Positions 1 through 8,230 of a stretch of DNA of 20,446 bases are shown piece by piece (the stretch's first letter is position 1; the number at the start of each line of letters is the position of its first letter). The stretch is taken from contig JALOSH010000009.1 in the NCBI GenBank assembly GCA_025458545.1, forward strand, positions 1 through 20,446, written 5' to 3'. The notes under the pieces were generated by a model. That model searched no databases, had not been told where the DNA came from, and saw nothing but the letters and a program-made list of their open reading frames with translations. Origin of the DNA: Hydrogenophaga sp. Lineage in GTDB: Bacteria > Pseudomonadota > Gammaproteobacteria > Burkholderiales > Burkholderiaceae. A program made the translations under genes and the position numbers.

Positions 1-170
1 GCCACGGGATCGGAATCCAAGTTGCGCACCCATCGCTTGACCAGCGGGTGCTCGTCAATGGCCAGCGCGCAACGCCATTCTTCGCCGCCGTCCTCCAGGC
101 GGACGCAGTCCGGGCCGAATCCGTATCGTCTTGGACGACCTGCGCAGTGCCTCAAAAATTTTGCTGCATC
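1..170 (-). pseudogene. 3' part of a nuclease/helicase-type gene (remnant, runs off the edge)
   Basis: Reading the minus strand leftward from about position 125 gives an open frame that leaves the window: YGFGPDCVRLEDGGEEWRCA followed by LAIDEHPLVKRWVRNLDSDP. The 'EHPLVKRWVRNLDSDPV' stretch resembles the C-terminal nuclease-like region of large DEAD/DEAH-box, type III restriction-like proteins, where a similar VRNL motif precedes a FWLPTS-type segment. The frame is open further upstream through a terminator hairpin (there is an ATG at 231-233), but residues there look random, so this is probably the tail of a gene whose body is missing. The family assignment is from memory of the motif and is tentative; the frame itself is seen directly. 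Confidence 0.4.
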
Positions 171-208
171 GAAAATTGAGCGCTCGCTCGCCCTTCTGGA
201 AACCCCCT

Positions 209-463
209 TTAAAAAAAATGCGCGCGCGTGCATGCGCGCGCGCAAAAAAGGGATTCTCGGAAAGAGTTTGCAAGCCCCCCCACTAGGTCAGCATGCCCAC
301 CGAGACCGTAGTGCTCCCAACAGCGTTCCTCAAGTGCAACCGCCTGCCAGTCGGATAGTTGGACTTGGTCACCCGTGCTGGAAACATCTTGAACCGTCAC
401 AAAGGTTTCACGAACCAACGAAATGATGAAAACGTTTTCGCAGCAGCGATCCCAGCTTTTCAT
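209..463 (-). CDS. Hypothetical 84-aa protein, possibly a fragment
   Basis: The frame starts at an ATG three bases from the lacI start and runs the opposite way. Residues 17-67 (VRETFVTVQDVSSTGDQVQL and the following SDWQAVALEERCWEHYGLGG) have a natural composition and look like a real protein, but I do not recognise the family. The last 16 or so residues (CARACTRAHFF) are produced by reading through the GC-alternating terminator hairpin. The true 3' end may therefore have been lost or fused. The ATG overlaps the palindromic site at 428-439. It could equally be a decayed remnant of a mobile region. Confidence 0.3.
   Translation of the reverse strand: MKSWDRCCENVFIISLVRETFVTVQDVSSTGDQVQLSDWQAVALEERCWEHYGLGGHADLVGGLANSFRESLFCARACTRAHFF
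211..244 (-). terminator. Rho-independent terminator, alternating GC stem
   Basis: Positions 219-244 form a perfect 10-bp stem, TGCGCGCGCG paired with CGCGCGCGCA, around a 6-nt loop. On the minus strand the stem is followed by eight T residues (plus-strand A211-A218). The other flank is an A-run, so it works as a terminator only leftward. The strictly alternating purine/pyrimidine stem could also adopt Z-DNA or a cruciform. Confidence 0.7.
428..439. promoter_or_regulatory. LacI-family operator (perfect palindrome GAAAACGTTTTC)
   Basis: GAAAACGTTTTC is a perfect 12-bp palindrome with a central CpG, the usual form of LacI/GalR-family operators. It ends 26 bp before the ATG of the LacI-type regulator. 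Autoregulation, with control of the whole downstream operon, is inferred from position and symmetry. No second copy was seen near the other genes of the block. Confidence 0.6.
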
Positions 464-465
464 CC

Positions 466-1614
466 ATGCCTATCTCCAATCCACCCAGCCCGTCGTCCGC
501 GCTGAAGACTGCCACCATTCGGGACGTTGCTTCCGCAGCCGGCGTGTCCGTGGCCACCGTCTCGCGGGCGCTGAACGCCAGCGGACGGGTGAGCAGCCAA
601 ACCGCCAAAGGGGTGCTGGAGGCGGCCAGAGTCGTCGGGTTTCGCCCCAACCGCATCGGTCGCCAGCTTCGCGCCACGCGGACCAAGACCATCGGTGTGC
701 TGCTGCCGTCCCTAAACCACCCCGTGTTCGCAGAATGCCTTCAAGGCATGGAGGCGGCCATCCACGACCGGGACCACGCCATGGTGCTCGCCACCACGGG
801 TTACCGGGTTGAACAGGAAGAACAGGTCAGCGAGCGCCTGTTGCAGCAGCGGGTGGACGGCCTCATTCTCACGGTGGCCGACGCGCAACGCAGCGATGTG
901 CTCGACAAGCTCGACGCCGAGGGAATTCCGTATGTGCTGGTCTTCAACCAGCCCGAGCCTTCCAGCAGCAAGCGGCATGCTCGCCCCTCGGTGAGCGTTG
1001 ACAACCGCCTGGCCAGCCGCCAGATGGTGGAACATCTCCTGGCCCTGGGACATCGACGCATCCACATGGTTGCGGGGCAGTTCCAGCAGTCGGACCGGTC
1101 TCGCCAGCGCTACCTGGGATACACGGAGGCGATGCAGGCGTCAGGGCACGCCGCCAGCCCGCCCCTGGAAGTCGCCTTCAACGCCACCGACACGCGCGCC
1201 GGTCTGCAGGACCTGCTGAGCAGGCGTCACCCTCCCACAGCGCTGTTCTGCTCCAACGACCAGTTGGCGCTGACCACGATGCGCGATCTGCGCAGCCTGG
1301 GCCTGCGGGTACCGGACGACATTGCCATGGCGGGCTTCGACGGTGTGCGCGTGGGCGAGTGGGTGACGCCGGTCCTCACCACGGTCGTGCAACCCATGGC
1401 CGACATTGGCCGCACCGCCGTCGAATTGCTGATGCGCCTGCTCGGCGGCGAGCGGTATCTCGCACCGGCCCTGCTGCCCCACACGCTGCGCCTGGGCGGC
1501 AGCGCGGCCGGCCTGCACACCGCTGCAAGACCCACGGGCGCCCTCCCCCGGTCCCTGTCCGACATCTCCCCCCCGCCCGCTCCTTCCCTCCTCCCTCGAA
1601 AGGACATCCGATGA
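466..1614 (+). CDS. LacI-family transcriptional regulator
   Basis: A 382-residue repressor-type protein. Residues 17-62 form the LacI helix-turn-helix and hinge region (TIRDVASAAGVSVATVSRAL). From residue 75 (KTIGVLLPSLNHPVF) a periplasmic-binding-protein-like effector domain runs to about residue 350, with the typical 'ALFCSNDQLALTTMRDLRSL' and 'DDIAMAGFDG' stretches. The last 30 residues are Pro-rich, and their codons carry the ribosome-binding site of the next gene; the stop overlaps that gene's start (ATGA, 1611-1614). Heading an importer operon, it probably senses the imported compound or its product. A perfect palindrome at 428-439 is the likely binding site. The ATG at 466 lacks a strong Shine-Dalgarno sequence but sits correctly ahead of the DNA-binding domain. 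Confidence 0.93.
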   Translation: MPISNPPSPSSALKTATIRDVASAAGVSVATVSRALNASGRVSSQTAKGVLEAARVVGFRPNRIGRQLRATRTKTIGVLLPSLNHPVFAECLQGMEAAIHDRDHAMVLATTGYRVEQEEQVSERLLQQRVDGLILTVADAQRSDVLDKLDAEGIPYVLVFNQPEPSSSKRHARPSVSVDNRLASRQMVEHLLALGHRRIHMVAGQFQQSDRSRQRYLGYTEAMQASGHAASPPLEVAFNATDTRAGLQDLLSRRHPPTALFCSNDQLALTTMRDLRSLGLRVPDDIAMAGFDGVRVGEWVTPVLTTVVQPMADIGRTAVELLMRLLGGERYLAPALLPHTLRLGGSAAGLHTAARPTGALPRSLSDISPPPAPSLLPRKDIR

Positions 1615-2624
1615 TGAATCGCCGCGAACTCCTCCTGGCTGCTGCCGCAACCGGCGCCACCTCTGCCCTGCCCGCCTGGGCCCAGACATCCCGGGCCATC
1701 TGCTACAACTGCCCGCCCGAGTGGGCCGACTGGGGCGGCATGCTGCGCATGGTGAACCAGCGCCTGGGCATCCAGGTGCCGCCGGACAACAAGAACTCCG
1801 GACAGGCGTTGGCCACGCTGATTGCCGAGAAGGCCAAACCGGTGGCCGACGTGGTGTACCTGGGCGGTCAGGTGGGTCCGCAGGCCAAGACCGCGGGCGT
1901 CATCGAGCCGTACAAACCGCAGCGCTGGGCCGAGATTCCGGCGTCCCTCAAGGATGCGGAGGGCGCCTGGTTCACCATCCATTCCGGCACCCTGGGCTTT
2001 TTCGTCAACACGCAGGCGCTGCAGGGCAAGCCGGTTCCCCGCAGCTGGGCCGACCTGCTCAAGCCCGACTACAAGGGCCTGGTGGGCTACCTGAACCCCG
2101 GCAGTGCAGCGGTGGGACAGGTCGGGGTGATTTCGGCCAACCTGGCGCTCGGCGGCAGCTACGAAAACCTGGACGCTGGCATCAAATACTTCAAGCAGTT
2201 GCAGGCCAACAACCCCATCGTCCCCACACAGACTGCCTACGCCCGCGTGCTGTCCGGCGAGATCCCCATCCTGATCGACTACGACTTCAACGCCTACCGT
2301 GCCCAGTACAGCGACCAGGCGCCCACCGTCTTCGTGATCCCGCAGGAAGGCACGCAGCAGCTGCCCTATGTGATGGCCCTGGTCAAAAGCGGCCCCAATC
2401 CCGAGCAGGGCAAAAAGCTGCTCGACTTCGTGCTGTCGGACGAAGGGCAGAGCCATTGGGCGAACGCCTACCTGCGCCCGGTGTTTTCTGCTGCCATGTC
2501 CGCCGAAGTGAAGAAGCGTTTCCTGCCCGATGCGGACTACCAGCGGGCCCAGGCCATTGACGTGCAGCGCCTGGCGGTGGCAGCCAAGTCGATTGGTGAG
2601 CGCTACCAGAAGGAAGTGGGCTGA
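1611..2624 (+). CDS. ABC transporter periplasmic substrate-binding protein
   Basis: A 337-residue extracytoplasmic solute receptor. The start at 1611 has AAAGGA six bases upstream and overlaps the regulator stop by 4 bp. Residues 1-24 form a signal peptide with twin arginines (NRRELLLAAAA) and a cleavage site at AWA/Q, suggesting Tat or Sec export. The mature part resembles the PotD/FbpA-like group that binds polyamines, Fe(III) or 2-aminoethylphosphonate (GLVGYLNPGSAAVGQ, GEIPILIDYDFNAYR, VKSGPNPEQGKKLLDFVLSD). The group does not fix the ligand. Because the operon ends with a phosphodiesterase, a phosphorylated or phosphodiester substrate is my inference. It is clearly paralogous to the broken receptor gene at 7417-8203. 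Confidence 0.9.
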   Translation: MMNRRELLLAAAATGATSALPAWAQTSRAICYNCPPEWADWGGMLRMVNQRLGIQVPPDNKNSGQALATLIAEKAKPVADVVYLGGQVGPQAKTAGVIEPYKPQRWAEIPASLKDAEGAWFTIHSGTLGFFVNTQALQGKPVPRSWADLLKPDYKGLVGYLNPGSAAVGQVGVISANLALGGSYENLDAGIKYFKQLQANNPIVPTQTAYARVLSGEIPILIDYDFNAYRAQYSDQAPTVFVIPQEGTQQLPYVMALVKSGPNPEQGKKLLDFVLSDEGQSHWANAYLRPVFSAAMSAEVKKRFLPDADYQRAQAIDVQRLAVAAKSIGERYQKEVG

Positions 2625-3442
2625 TGCGAACCGACCGCGCCTGGCTGGTCGGCCTGATGCTGCCGTGCGCGGTTGTCTTTCTGGTGTTCTTCGCCATCCC
2701 GCTCGCCCGCCTGCTGTTCATCGGCGGCAGCGGCGAGCTGGGGTGGTCTGCCTACAGCGCGGCGTTCACTGAGCCGCGCTACCTGCGCAGCATGCTCTCC
2801 ACGGTGCTGCTGTCCGGCGCGGTCACCCTGGCCACGCTCGTAATCTCTGCGGTGGCCGGCGTGTTTCTGGCGCAGCATGCGTTTGCCGGGCGGCAACTGC
2901 TGACGGCCATGCTCACGCTGCCACTGGCCTTCCCTGGGGTCGTGATCGGGTTCATGGTGATCATGCTCGGAGGCCGCCAGGGATTGATCCCGCTCGCCAC
3001 CGAGGCCCTGATGGGTGAGCGCGTGGTGTTCGCCTATTCCATGGTCGGGTTGTTTGTCGGCTACCTGTACTTCTCCATTCCTCGGACCATCCTGACCGTG
3101 ATGGCCGCGGCCGAGAAGCTGGACCCCAGACTGGTCGAGGCCGCGCGTTCGCTGGGCGCCTCGAACTGGCGGGTGCTGCGCGACGTGCTGGTTCCCGGCC
3201 TGCAACCGGCCCTGCTCGCGGCGGGCGCCATCTGCTTCGCCACATCCATGGGGGCCTTCGGTACAGCATTCACCCTGGCCACCCGCATCGATGTGCTGCC
3301 CATGATCATCTACACCGAGTTCACGCTGCAGGCCAACATCGCCATGGCAGCAGCGCTGTCGTTCGTTCTGGGAGCCGTTACCTGGGCAGCGCTGGCCTTT
3401 GCCCGTTCGCTCGCAGGCAACACCGTTGCAGCCGCTGCCTGA
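2624..3442 (+). CDS. ABC transporter permease (first)
   Basis: A 272-residue inner-membrane permease of the PotB/FbpB type. Its start codon shares one base with the preceding stop, and AAGGA lies about 9 bases upstream. About six hydrophobic segments are visible, beginning with [20 protein letters not shown]. The ATPase-docking EAA loop reads [20 protein letters not shown], at about residues 168-187, which matches the family consensus. It should form a heterodimer with the product of the next gene. The tight overlaps imply translational coupling and fixed stoichiometry. Confidence 0.92.
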   Translation: MRTDRAWLVGLMLPCAVVFLVFFAIPLARLLFIGGSGELGWSAYSAAFTEPRYLRSMLSTVLLSGAVTLATLVISAVAGVFLAQHAFAGRQLLTAMLTLPLAFPGVVIGFMVIMLGGRQGLIPLATEALMGERVVFAYSMVGLFVGYLYFSIPRTILTVMAAAEKLDPRLVEAARSLGASNWRVLRDVLVPGLQPALLAAGAICFATSMGAFGTAFTLATRIDVLPMIIYTEFTLQANIAMAAALSFVLGAVTWAALAFARSLAGNTVAAAA

Positions 3443-4269
3443 TGGAGCCGCGCCCCATGTCAGCACCGGCGCCCATCCGTGCCTCGAAACGCAAACCCCT
3501 GTTCTGGGTTCTGCTGGGCTTCACCGTCTGCGTGGCGGCGTTCCTCATCGTTCCGATTGCTCTGTCGGTGCTGACCGGACTCACCAACAACCAGTTCGAA
3601 GGCCTCTCGAGCGGACTCACGTTGAAATGGGTGATCAAGGTCTGGACGGACTACCAGGGCAGCCTCTGGCTTTCCATGGGCATCGCTCTGGCCTGCCTGG
3701 CCTGCACCCTGGTGGTGGGGGTCCCCGCGGCCTACGTTCTTTCGCGCGCGCAGGGAAAGCTTGCGAGGGCCATCGAGGAGCTGCTCATGCTGCCGGTGGC
3801 GCTGCCCGGCATTGCAACCGGACTGGCGCTCATCGTCGCCTACGGAGCCCTGGGCGAATTCAGAACGCACTGGACATTCGTGCTTGTGGGGCATGTGCTG
3901 TTCACACTGCCGTTCATGGTCCGGTCGGTGCTGGCGGTGATGCTGTCGGTGGACATGCACACCCTGGAGGAAGGCGCGCGCAGCCTGGGGGCATCGTTCA
4001 CGCAGCGCTTTTTCGGGATTGTTCTGCCCAACTGCCGCTCCGGCATCCTCGCCGGCGCGCTCATGGTGCTGACCCTGTCCATCGGGGAATTCAACATGAC
4101 GCTGCTGCTGCACACGCCGTTCACCCAAACCCTGCCCGTTGGGCTGGCCGACGCCTATGCATCGCTGCGCATCGAGGTCGGCAGCGCGTACACCATCCTT
4201 TTCTTCCTGATGATCGTTCCGTTGCTGGTGGCGTTGCAGCTGGCCAGCGCCCGAAAGCCCACTTCATGA
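3442..4269 (+). CDS. ABC transporter permease (second)
   Basis: A 275-residue partner permease of the PotC/FbpB type. Hydrophobic segments include [20 protein letters not shown] near the N-terminus and [20 protein letters not shown] at the C-terminus. The EAA loop is [20 protein letters not shown], then [10 protein letters not shown]. The first ATG (3442) overlaps the previous stop by one base; an internal ATG at 3457 has GGAG (3444-3447) nine bases upstream and may be the real start, shortening the protein by five residues. Its stop overlaps the ATPase start. Confidence 0.92.
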   Translation: MEPRPMSAPAPIRASKRKPLFWVLLGFTVCVAAFLIVPIALSVLTGLTNNQFEGLSSGLTLKWVIKVWTDYQGSLWLSMGIALACLACTLVVGVPAAYVLSRAQGKLARAIEELLMLPVALPGIATGLALIVAYGALGEFRTHWTFVLVGHVLFTLPFMVRSVLAVMLSVDMHTLEEGARSLGASFTQRFFGIVLPNCRSGILAGALMVLTLSIGEFNMTLLLHTPFTQTLPVGLADAYASLRIEVGSAYTILFFLMIVPLLVALQLASARKPTS

Positions 4270-5237
4270 CGTCCAACCCAAGCACCCAGCGTGTCCGCAT
4301 CCGGCTGCAAGCCTGCACCAAGAACTACCGCCAACAGCGGGTCCTCGAAACCACGAGCCTCGATGTCGAGGCCGGCGAGACCCTGGTGCTCCTCGGACCA
4401 TCTGGCTGTGGAAAGACCACGACGCTGCGCCTGATCGCGGGTCTGGAGATGCCCGACAGCGGGCGGGTGCTGTTCAACGACGAGGACGTGACCCACCTGC
4501 CCATCGAGCACCGCCGCGTGGGCATGGTGTTTCAAAGTTATGCCCTGTTCCCGAACATGAGCGTGCGGGAGAACATCGCCTACGGCCTGAAGGTACGCAA
4601 ACTCCCTGCCGCAGAGCAGGAACGGCGCGTTCAGGAGATGCTGGGCATGATGCACATCGAGCCACTGGCCGCACGCCAGGTGCACCAGCTCTCGGGCGGT
4701 CAGAAGCAGCGTGTCGCGTTGGCCCGGGCCATCGCGCCCCGGCCCCGCGTGCTGCTGCTCGACGAACCGCTCACCGCGCTCGACGCCCGCCTGCGTGAAA
4801 CCCTGCGGGCCGACATCAACGCATTGCTGCGCAGCCTGGGCATCACGGCGGTGTACGTCACCCACGACCAGGCCGAAGCCATGGCGCTCGGCGATCGCAT
4901 TGCGGTGATGGACCGGGGCCGCATCGCCCAGATCGGAACCCCCCGCGAGATCTATTTCAATCCGGCCAACGCGTTCGTTGCCGACTTCATCGGCTCCCTG
5001 AACACCGTTGGCACCCGGAACTTCCGGCCCGAGGACGCCGTTCTCACGCCGGCAAACCAGGGCGAGCTGAACGGACAGGTGACTGCAGCGCTGTTCCTGG
5101 GCGATCACCAGCGCGTGCAGGTGAGGATGAGCTCGGGCGAAGAGGTGGTAGTCAAGCTGTCTCCCCGGATCCACGTCTCCCCCGGCGAAGCGGTCGGTCT
5201 GCGCATCGAGGCCTATCGGGAGAGTGCCGAATGCTGA
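4266..5237 (+). CDS. ABC transporter ATP-binding protein
   Basis: A 323-residue nucleotide-binding subunit. Walker A is GPSGCGKT (44-51), the Q-loop Gln is Q90, the signature is LSGGQKQ (142-148), Walker B is RVLLLDEP (161-168) and the switch His is H200. After about residue 240 there is a TOBE-like regulatory domain ([20 protein letters not shown] onward), as in PotA/FbpC-type importers. The ATG at 4266 overlaps the permease stop by 4 bp; a longer upstream open frame exists but is only a shadow of the permease gene. Together with the three preceding genes it makes a complete importer. Confidence 0.95.
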   Translation: MTSNPSTQRVRIRLQACTKNYRQQRVLETTSLDVEAGETLVLLGPSGCGKTTTLRLIAGLEMPDSGRVLFNDEDVTHLPIEHRRVGMVFQSYALFPNMSVRENIAYGLKVRKLPAAEQERRVQEMLGMMHIEPLAARQVHQLSGGQKQRVALARAIAPRPRVLLLDEPLTALDARLRETLRADINALLRSLGITAVYVTHDQAEAMALGDRIAVMDRGRIAQIGTPREIYFNPANAFVADFIGSLNTVGTRNFRPEDAVLTPANQGELNGQVTAALFLGDHQRVQVRMSSGEEVVVKLSPRIHVSPGEAVGLRIEAYRESAEC

Positions 5238-6049
5238 TTGCCCAGATCACCGATACCCACATCAAGGCCAACGGGAGGCTTGCCTACGGCATTGTCGATA
5301 CGGCCGGCATGCTCGCCAACTGCGTGCGCCACGTCATGAAACTGCCCCGCCTGCCCGATGCCATCCTGCTCACGGGTGACCTGGTCGACCACGGCAGACC
5401 CGAAGACTATGCCCTGCTGCGGGACCTCCTGGCCCCGCTCACCATGCCGATGTATCTGGTGGCGGGAAACCACGACGAGCGCACGGCCTTGCGCGAAGCC
5501 TTCAGCGGGCCGCGCTTCCGTTATCTGGAGCGGACTGGCGAATTCCTGCAGTACACGGTGGACCTGGGGCCGCTGCGCCTGATCGCGATGGATACGGTCG
5601 TGCCAGGACACGGCCACGGCCAGCTCTGTGAACAGCGGCTGGCCTGGCTGGATGCACGGCTGGCGGAGGACACCAGGCCCGCACTCATCGCCATGCACCA
5701 CCCTCCATTTGTCACCGGCATTGCCCACATGGACGCCATCGGCCTGTTGGGCGGGGAAGGCCTGGAAGAGATCCTGCACCGCCACCGCCATGTGGAGCGC
5801 GTTGTGTGCGGTCATCTGCACCGCAGCATCCAATGCCGCTTCGGGGGAACGGCGGCCTCCACCTGCCCGAGCCCTGCCCACCAGGTGGCGCTGGATCTGC
5901 AGGAGGACGGGCCCGACTGCTTTGCCATGGAGCCCCCGGGCTACCAGCTGCACCTGTGGAAGGCGGGCCGCCTGGTGACGCACACCGCCGTGATCGGCGC
6001 ATACGACGGTCCATACAGGTTCCGCGAAGGCGGGCAGTTGATCGACTGA
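5231..6049 (+). CDS. GpdQ-like cyclic-nucleotide/glycerophosphodiester phosphodiesterase
   Basis: A 272-residue class III calcineurin-like metallophosphoesterase without a signal peptide, hence cytoplasmic. Metal-ligand motifs are complete: D8 and H10 (ITDTH), D50 (TGDLVD), N80 (AGNHDE), H156 (AMHHPP), H195 and H197 (CGHLH). Overall layout and length match GpdQ, a promiscuous dinuclear enzyme cleaving glycerophosphodiesters and other phosphodiesters (established for the family). The start overlaps the ATPase stop by 7 bp, so it belongs to the importer operon and probably hydrolyses the imported substrate. It could instead act as a 3',5'-cAMP phosphodiesterase (CpdA-like), but coupling to an importer favours catabolism. 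Confidence 0.9.
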   Translation: MLIAQITDTHIKANGRLAYGIVDTAGMLANCVRHVMKLPRLPDAILLTGDLVDHGRPEDYALLRDLLAPLTMPMYLVAGNHDERTALREAFSGPRFRYLERTGEFLQYTVDLGPLRLIAMDTVVPGHGHGQLCEQRLAWLDARLAEDTRPALIAMHHPPFVTGIAHMDAIGLLGGEGLEEILHRHRHVERVVCGHLHRSIQCRFGGTAASTCPSPAHQVALDLQEDGPDCFAMEPPGYQLHLWKAGRLVTHTAVIGAYDGPYRFREGGQLID

Positions 6050-6062
6050 CCGGCGCCCGAGC

Positions 6063-6103
6063 CGGGTTCCTTGCCGGCATGCCGCAGGCGGTCCTTGAAC
6101 CCG
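6063..6103. terminator. Possible bidirectional hairpin between convergent genes
   Basis: CGGGTTC (6063-6069) pairs with GAACCCG (6097-6103), and the loop holds a perfect palindrome, CGGCATGCCG (6075-6084). It lies in the 65-bp gap between two convergent operons, where a shared terminator is expected. No T-tract is present on either side, so termination is only a suggestion. Confidence 0.3.
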
Positions 6104-6114
6104 CGCAGGGAAGC

Positions 6115-6648
6115 TCAGTCCAGCATTGCCTCCGCCACCCGAGCCAACAACTCGTCAACGCTTTGCACGGACCGGGCACCGGGAAGCCGAACCTCTTCGT
6201 ACAGGGTGAAAACGGGTTTTCCCCATTTCAGGCCGAACGCCATTTCCGAGAGCGTGCCCATTCCGCCACCAATCGCAACCAGGCACAGGGCACTGCGGGC
6301 AATCAGCGCGTTGCGCATTTCACCCATCCCGGTGGGCAACGCCAGCGTCAACCATGGATTGGCCTCGCTCGCATCGTCGCCCGGCAACAGCCCGACCGCC
6401 TGGGCCGCTCCCCGGGCAGCGGCTTCCATGACCCCTCCGCGCCCACCGCAAAGAATGACCATGCCCGCGGCTGCGAGGTGCCCAGCGACACGTTCTGCGG
6501 CCGAGCACTCCAAGGCCTTCCCGTCGCCCGGCCCGATCAGCGCCACGGGCTGGCGGTGTCGCCCGGGGCCCTGCTGGCGAAGGGCCAGCAATCCGAGGGC
6601 TTCAGTGGCCTTCTGCGACCAATCGTTCCCGCTGGCGTGCAACAACAT
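6115..6648 (-). CDS. LOG-family (TIGR00725-like) nucleotide-binding protein
   Basis: A 177-residue SLOG-superfamily protein with a Rossmann-like fold. The family motifs are VALIGPGDG near residue 35, CGGRGGVMEAAARGA at 67-81, MRNALIARSA at 111-120 and GGGMGTLSE at 127-135. Relatives include LOG cytokinin-activating phosphoribohydrolases and many proteins of unknown substrate; the canonical PGGxGT is GGGMGT here. The ATG at 6648 makes it overlap the upstream permease by 47 bp, and the first 30 residues look poorly conserved, so a later non-ATG start is possible. The overlap implies co-transcription with the permease. Its job beside a transporter is unknown. Confidence 0.8.
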   Translation of the reverse strand: MLLHASGNDWSQKATEALGLLALRQQGPGRHRQPVALIGPGDGKALECSAAERVAGHLAAAGMVILCGGRGGVMEAAARGAAQAVGLLPGDDASEANPWLTLALPTGMGEMRNALIARSALCLVAIGGGMGTLSEMAFGLKWGKPVFTLYEEVRLPGARSVQSVDELLARVAEAMLD

Positions 6649-7420
6649 CGCCCACTCCCAAAGTCAGAACACACAGTGCCATGAGCACCAGGGACATCGC
6701 GGCCGCGCCCGCGAAGTCAGAACCGCCGTCTCCCACCTTGGCGTACAACATGAGCGGAAGAATGTTGAGCTGCGTGCCCACCAACGCCAACGCCGTTCCA
6801 TAGGTGCCCATGGCCAGGGCGGCAACCTGGCACCCGTTGGCAAACACCGAAGGCGCCACCTCCGGAACCACGGTGTCCCGAGCGGCCTGCCAACGGGTGG
6901 CACCCAGCGTGCGCGCAGCGGTGTAAGGCCCCGGGTCCAGATTTGCGAAGACCGGATACAAGGTGAGTGCCACGCGGGGAATCAGGTAGTAGCAGTAGGC
7001 GAACGACAGGCCGAACACGGTGTAGATCCAGCTACCGACCGCCGCGGGGTCGGCACCACCAATGGCCAGCAGCTGGGTGACGAAGCCCGACCGGCCAAAC
7101 GCCAGGATGAACCCGTAGGCAATGACCAGGCCGGAGAACGCCAAAGGCAGTCCCAACAACGTCATGAGCCACTGGCGCCGATGCTCGGGCTGCCTGGCCA
7201 GTTCCAGGGCAATCAGCGTTCCCACCAGGGCAGACACTGCCCCCGAGGTCAGTCCCAGCAGCACCGAATTCCGCGCGGCCTGCAGGAAGATGCCGTCGTC
7301 CAGCAAGGCTCCGAACGCGATGCCGCCTCCGGCAAATGCCTCGGGCACCAGGGCCATCAAGGGCGCGACGAAGAAGGCCAGCAGAAACAGCCACGCTGGC
7401 CAGGCACCGTAGGTCCTCAC
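6602..7420 (-). CDS. ABC transporter permease of the second, partial importer
   Basis: About 272 residues from a GTG at 7420 whose first bases overlap the stop of the receptor gene (GTGA). Another GTG at 7444 would add 8 residues. Several membrane segments are visible (WLFLLAFFVAPLMALV, WLMTLLGLPLAFSGLVIAYG, ALAMGTYGTALALVG). The EAA-type loop is TAARTLGATRWQAARDTVVP. It resembles the first permease of the plus-strand operon in length and layout. No second permease or ATPase is encoded beside it. It may be an orphan left by rearrangement, may work as a homodimer, or may use the intact operon's subunits; the sequence cannot tell. Confidence 0.85.
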   Translation of the reverse strand: MRTYGAWPAWLFLLAFFVAPLMALVPEAFAGGGIAFGALLDDGIFLQAARNSVLLGLTSGAVSALVGTLIALELARQPEHRRQWLMTLLGLPLAFSGLVIAYGFILAFGRSGFVTQLLAIGGADPAAVGSWIYTVFGLSFAYCYYLIPRVALTLYPVFANLDPGPYTAARTLGATRWQAARDTVVPEVAPSVFANGCQVAALAMGTYGTALALVGTQLNILPLMLYAKVGDGGSDFAGAAAMSLVLMALCVLTLGVGDVVARQRERLVAEGH

Positions 7421-8203
7421 CGGTTCAGCACCGCCTGGGCCCACAGCCGATCGACTTCGGGCTTCTGCGCAGAGGCCTTGATCACGTCGAGCGGTCGCAA
7501 CTGGGGAGCTGCCGGCATGCGGGCCTGGACATCGGGCGAAAGCGTGACCCCTGGAACAGCGGGACGCACAAAGCCTTGCGCAAACAGCGACTGCCCGATC
7601 TCGCTCATGATGAAGTTGAGCCAGAGCTTGCCCGCGTTCGGGTTCGGCCCGCCCTTGACCAGGCTGATGGCATAGGGCGCGGCCACGCTGGCTTCCTTGG
7701 GAATCACGACCTCCGCGGCGTCACCCATGCCGTCGGTGTACTTCGCTTTCAGGCCATCGTTCTCATAGCTGATCCAGATGGGAATCTCCCCCTTGAGGAA
7801 CTTCGCATAGGGCGTGGTGCCTTCCACGCGCTGCACATTGCCAGCGGCATGAAGCTTGGCGAGGTAATCAATGCCCGGCTGGATGTTGTCGACGCTGCCG
7901 CCATTGGCGTACGCCGCTGCGAAAGCCATGACCTGCCCCACGCCGGTGGAACGGGGGTCCAGATAGACCACGGAGCTCTTGAACTCCGGCCTGAGCAGGT
8001 CGGCCCAGCCCGTGGGAACGTTCTTCACCAGCGCCTTGTTCACCAGGAAGGCGATGTTGAGGGTGTGGATCGTGAACCATTTGCCGGAAGGCTCCTTGAA
8101 CACCGCCGGCAACTTGTCGAAGTTGATCGGCTCAAACGGCGCGACCACATCCTTCTTGACGGCATCCACCGCCGATGCAGCGAAGTAGTAAGCGGTGTCT
8201 GCC
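7417..8203 (-). pseudogene. ABC substrate-binding protein, N-terminus removed by IS insertion
   Basis: The frame encodes the C-terminal ~260 residues of a receptor paralogous to the one at 1611-2624. Shared stretches include WFTIHTLNIAFLVN versus WFTIHSGTLGFFVN, SWADLLKPDYK versus GWADLLRPEFK, and VKGGPNPNAGKLWLNFIMSE versus VKSGPNPEQGKKLLDFVLSD. Recognisable similarity stops at ADTAYYFAASAVDA, where an IS3-type terminal repeat begins at 8204. The frame stays open into the IS to about 8352, but that extension is IS antisense sequence. Signal peptide, roughly the first 80 residues and promoter are gone, so no functional receptor is expected. Confidence 0.85.
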
Positions 8204-8230
8204 TGAATCGCCCCGGATTTCCTAGACACC
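8204..8230. repeat. IS3-family terminal inverted repeat
   Basis: The stretch begins TGAATCGCCCCGGATTTCCT and closely resembles the TGAACCGCCCCGG-TTTCCT ends typical of one IS3-family subgroup (from memory). It lies just past the transposase stop codon at 8222, as expected for this end. The partner repeat is not in the window. Confidence 0.75.

Noticed and set aside
1227..2456. Minus-strand open frame of 409 codons
   Set aside because: It covers the regulator and receptor genes, which have clear motifs, signal peptide and ribosome-binding sites on the plus strand.
2603..3466. Long minus-strand open frame (287 codons)
   Set aside because: It is antisense to the first permease and has low-complexity Gly/Gln/His/Arg composition with no family motif, as expected of a GC-rich shadow frame.
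6206..6221. GAAAACGGGTTTTC, similar to the LacI-type operator
   Set aside because: It lies inside the LOG coding region (codons for KPVF), and its centre differs from the palindrome at 428-439, so it is probably chance.
6071..7675. Plus-strand open frame of 534 codons
   Set aside because: It lies antisense to the LOG gene, permease and receptor, which show proper family motifs on the minus strand.
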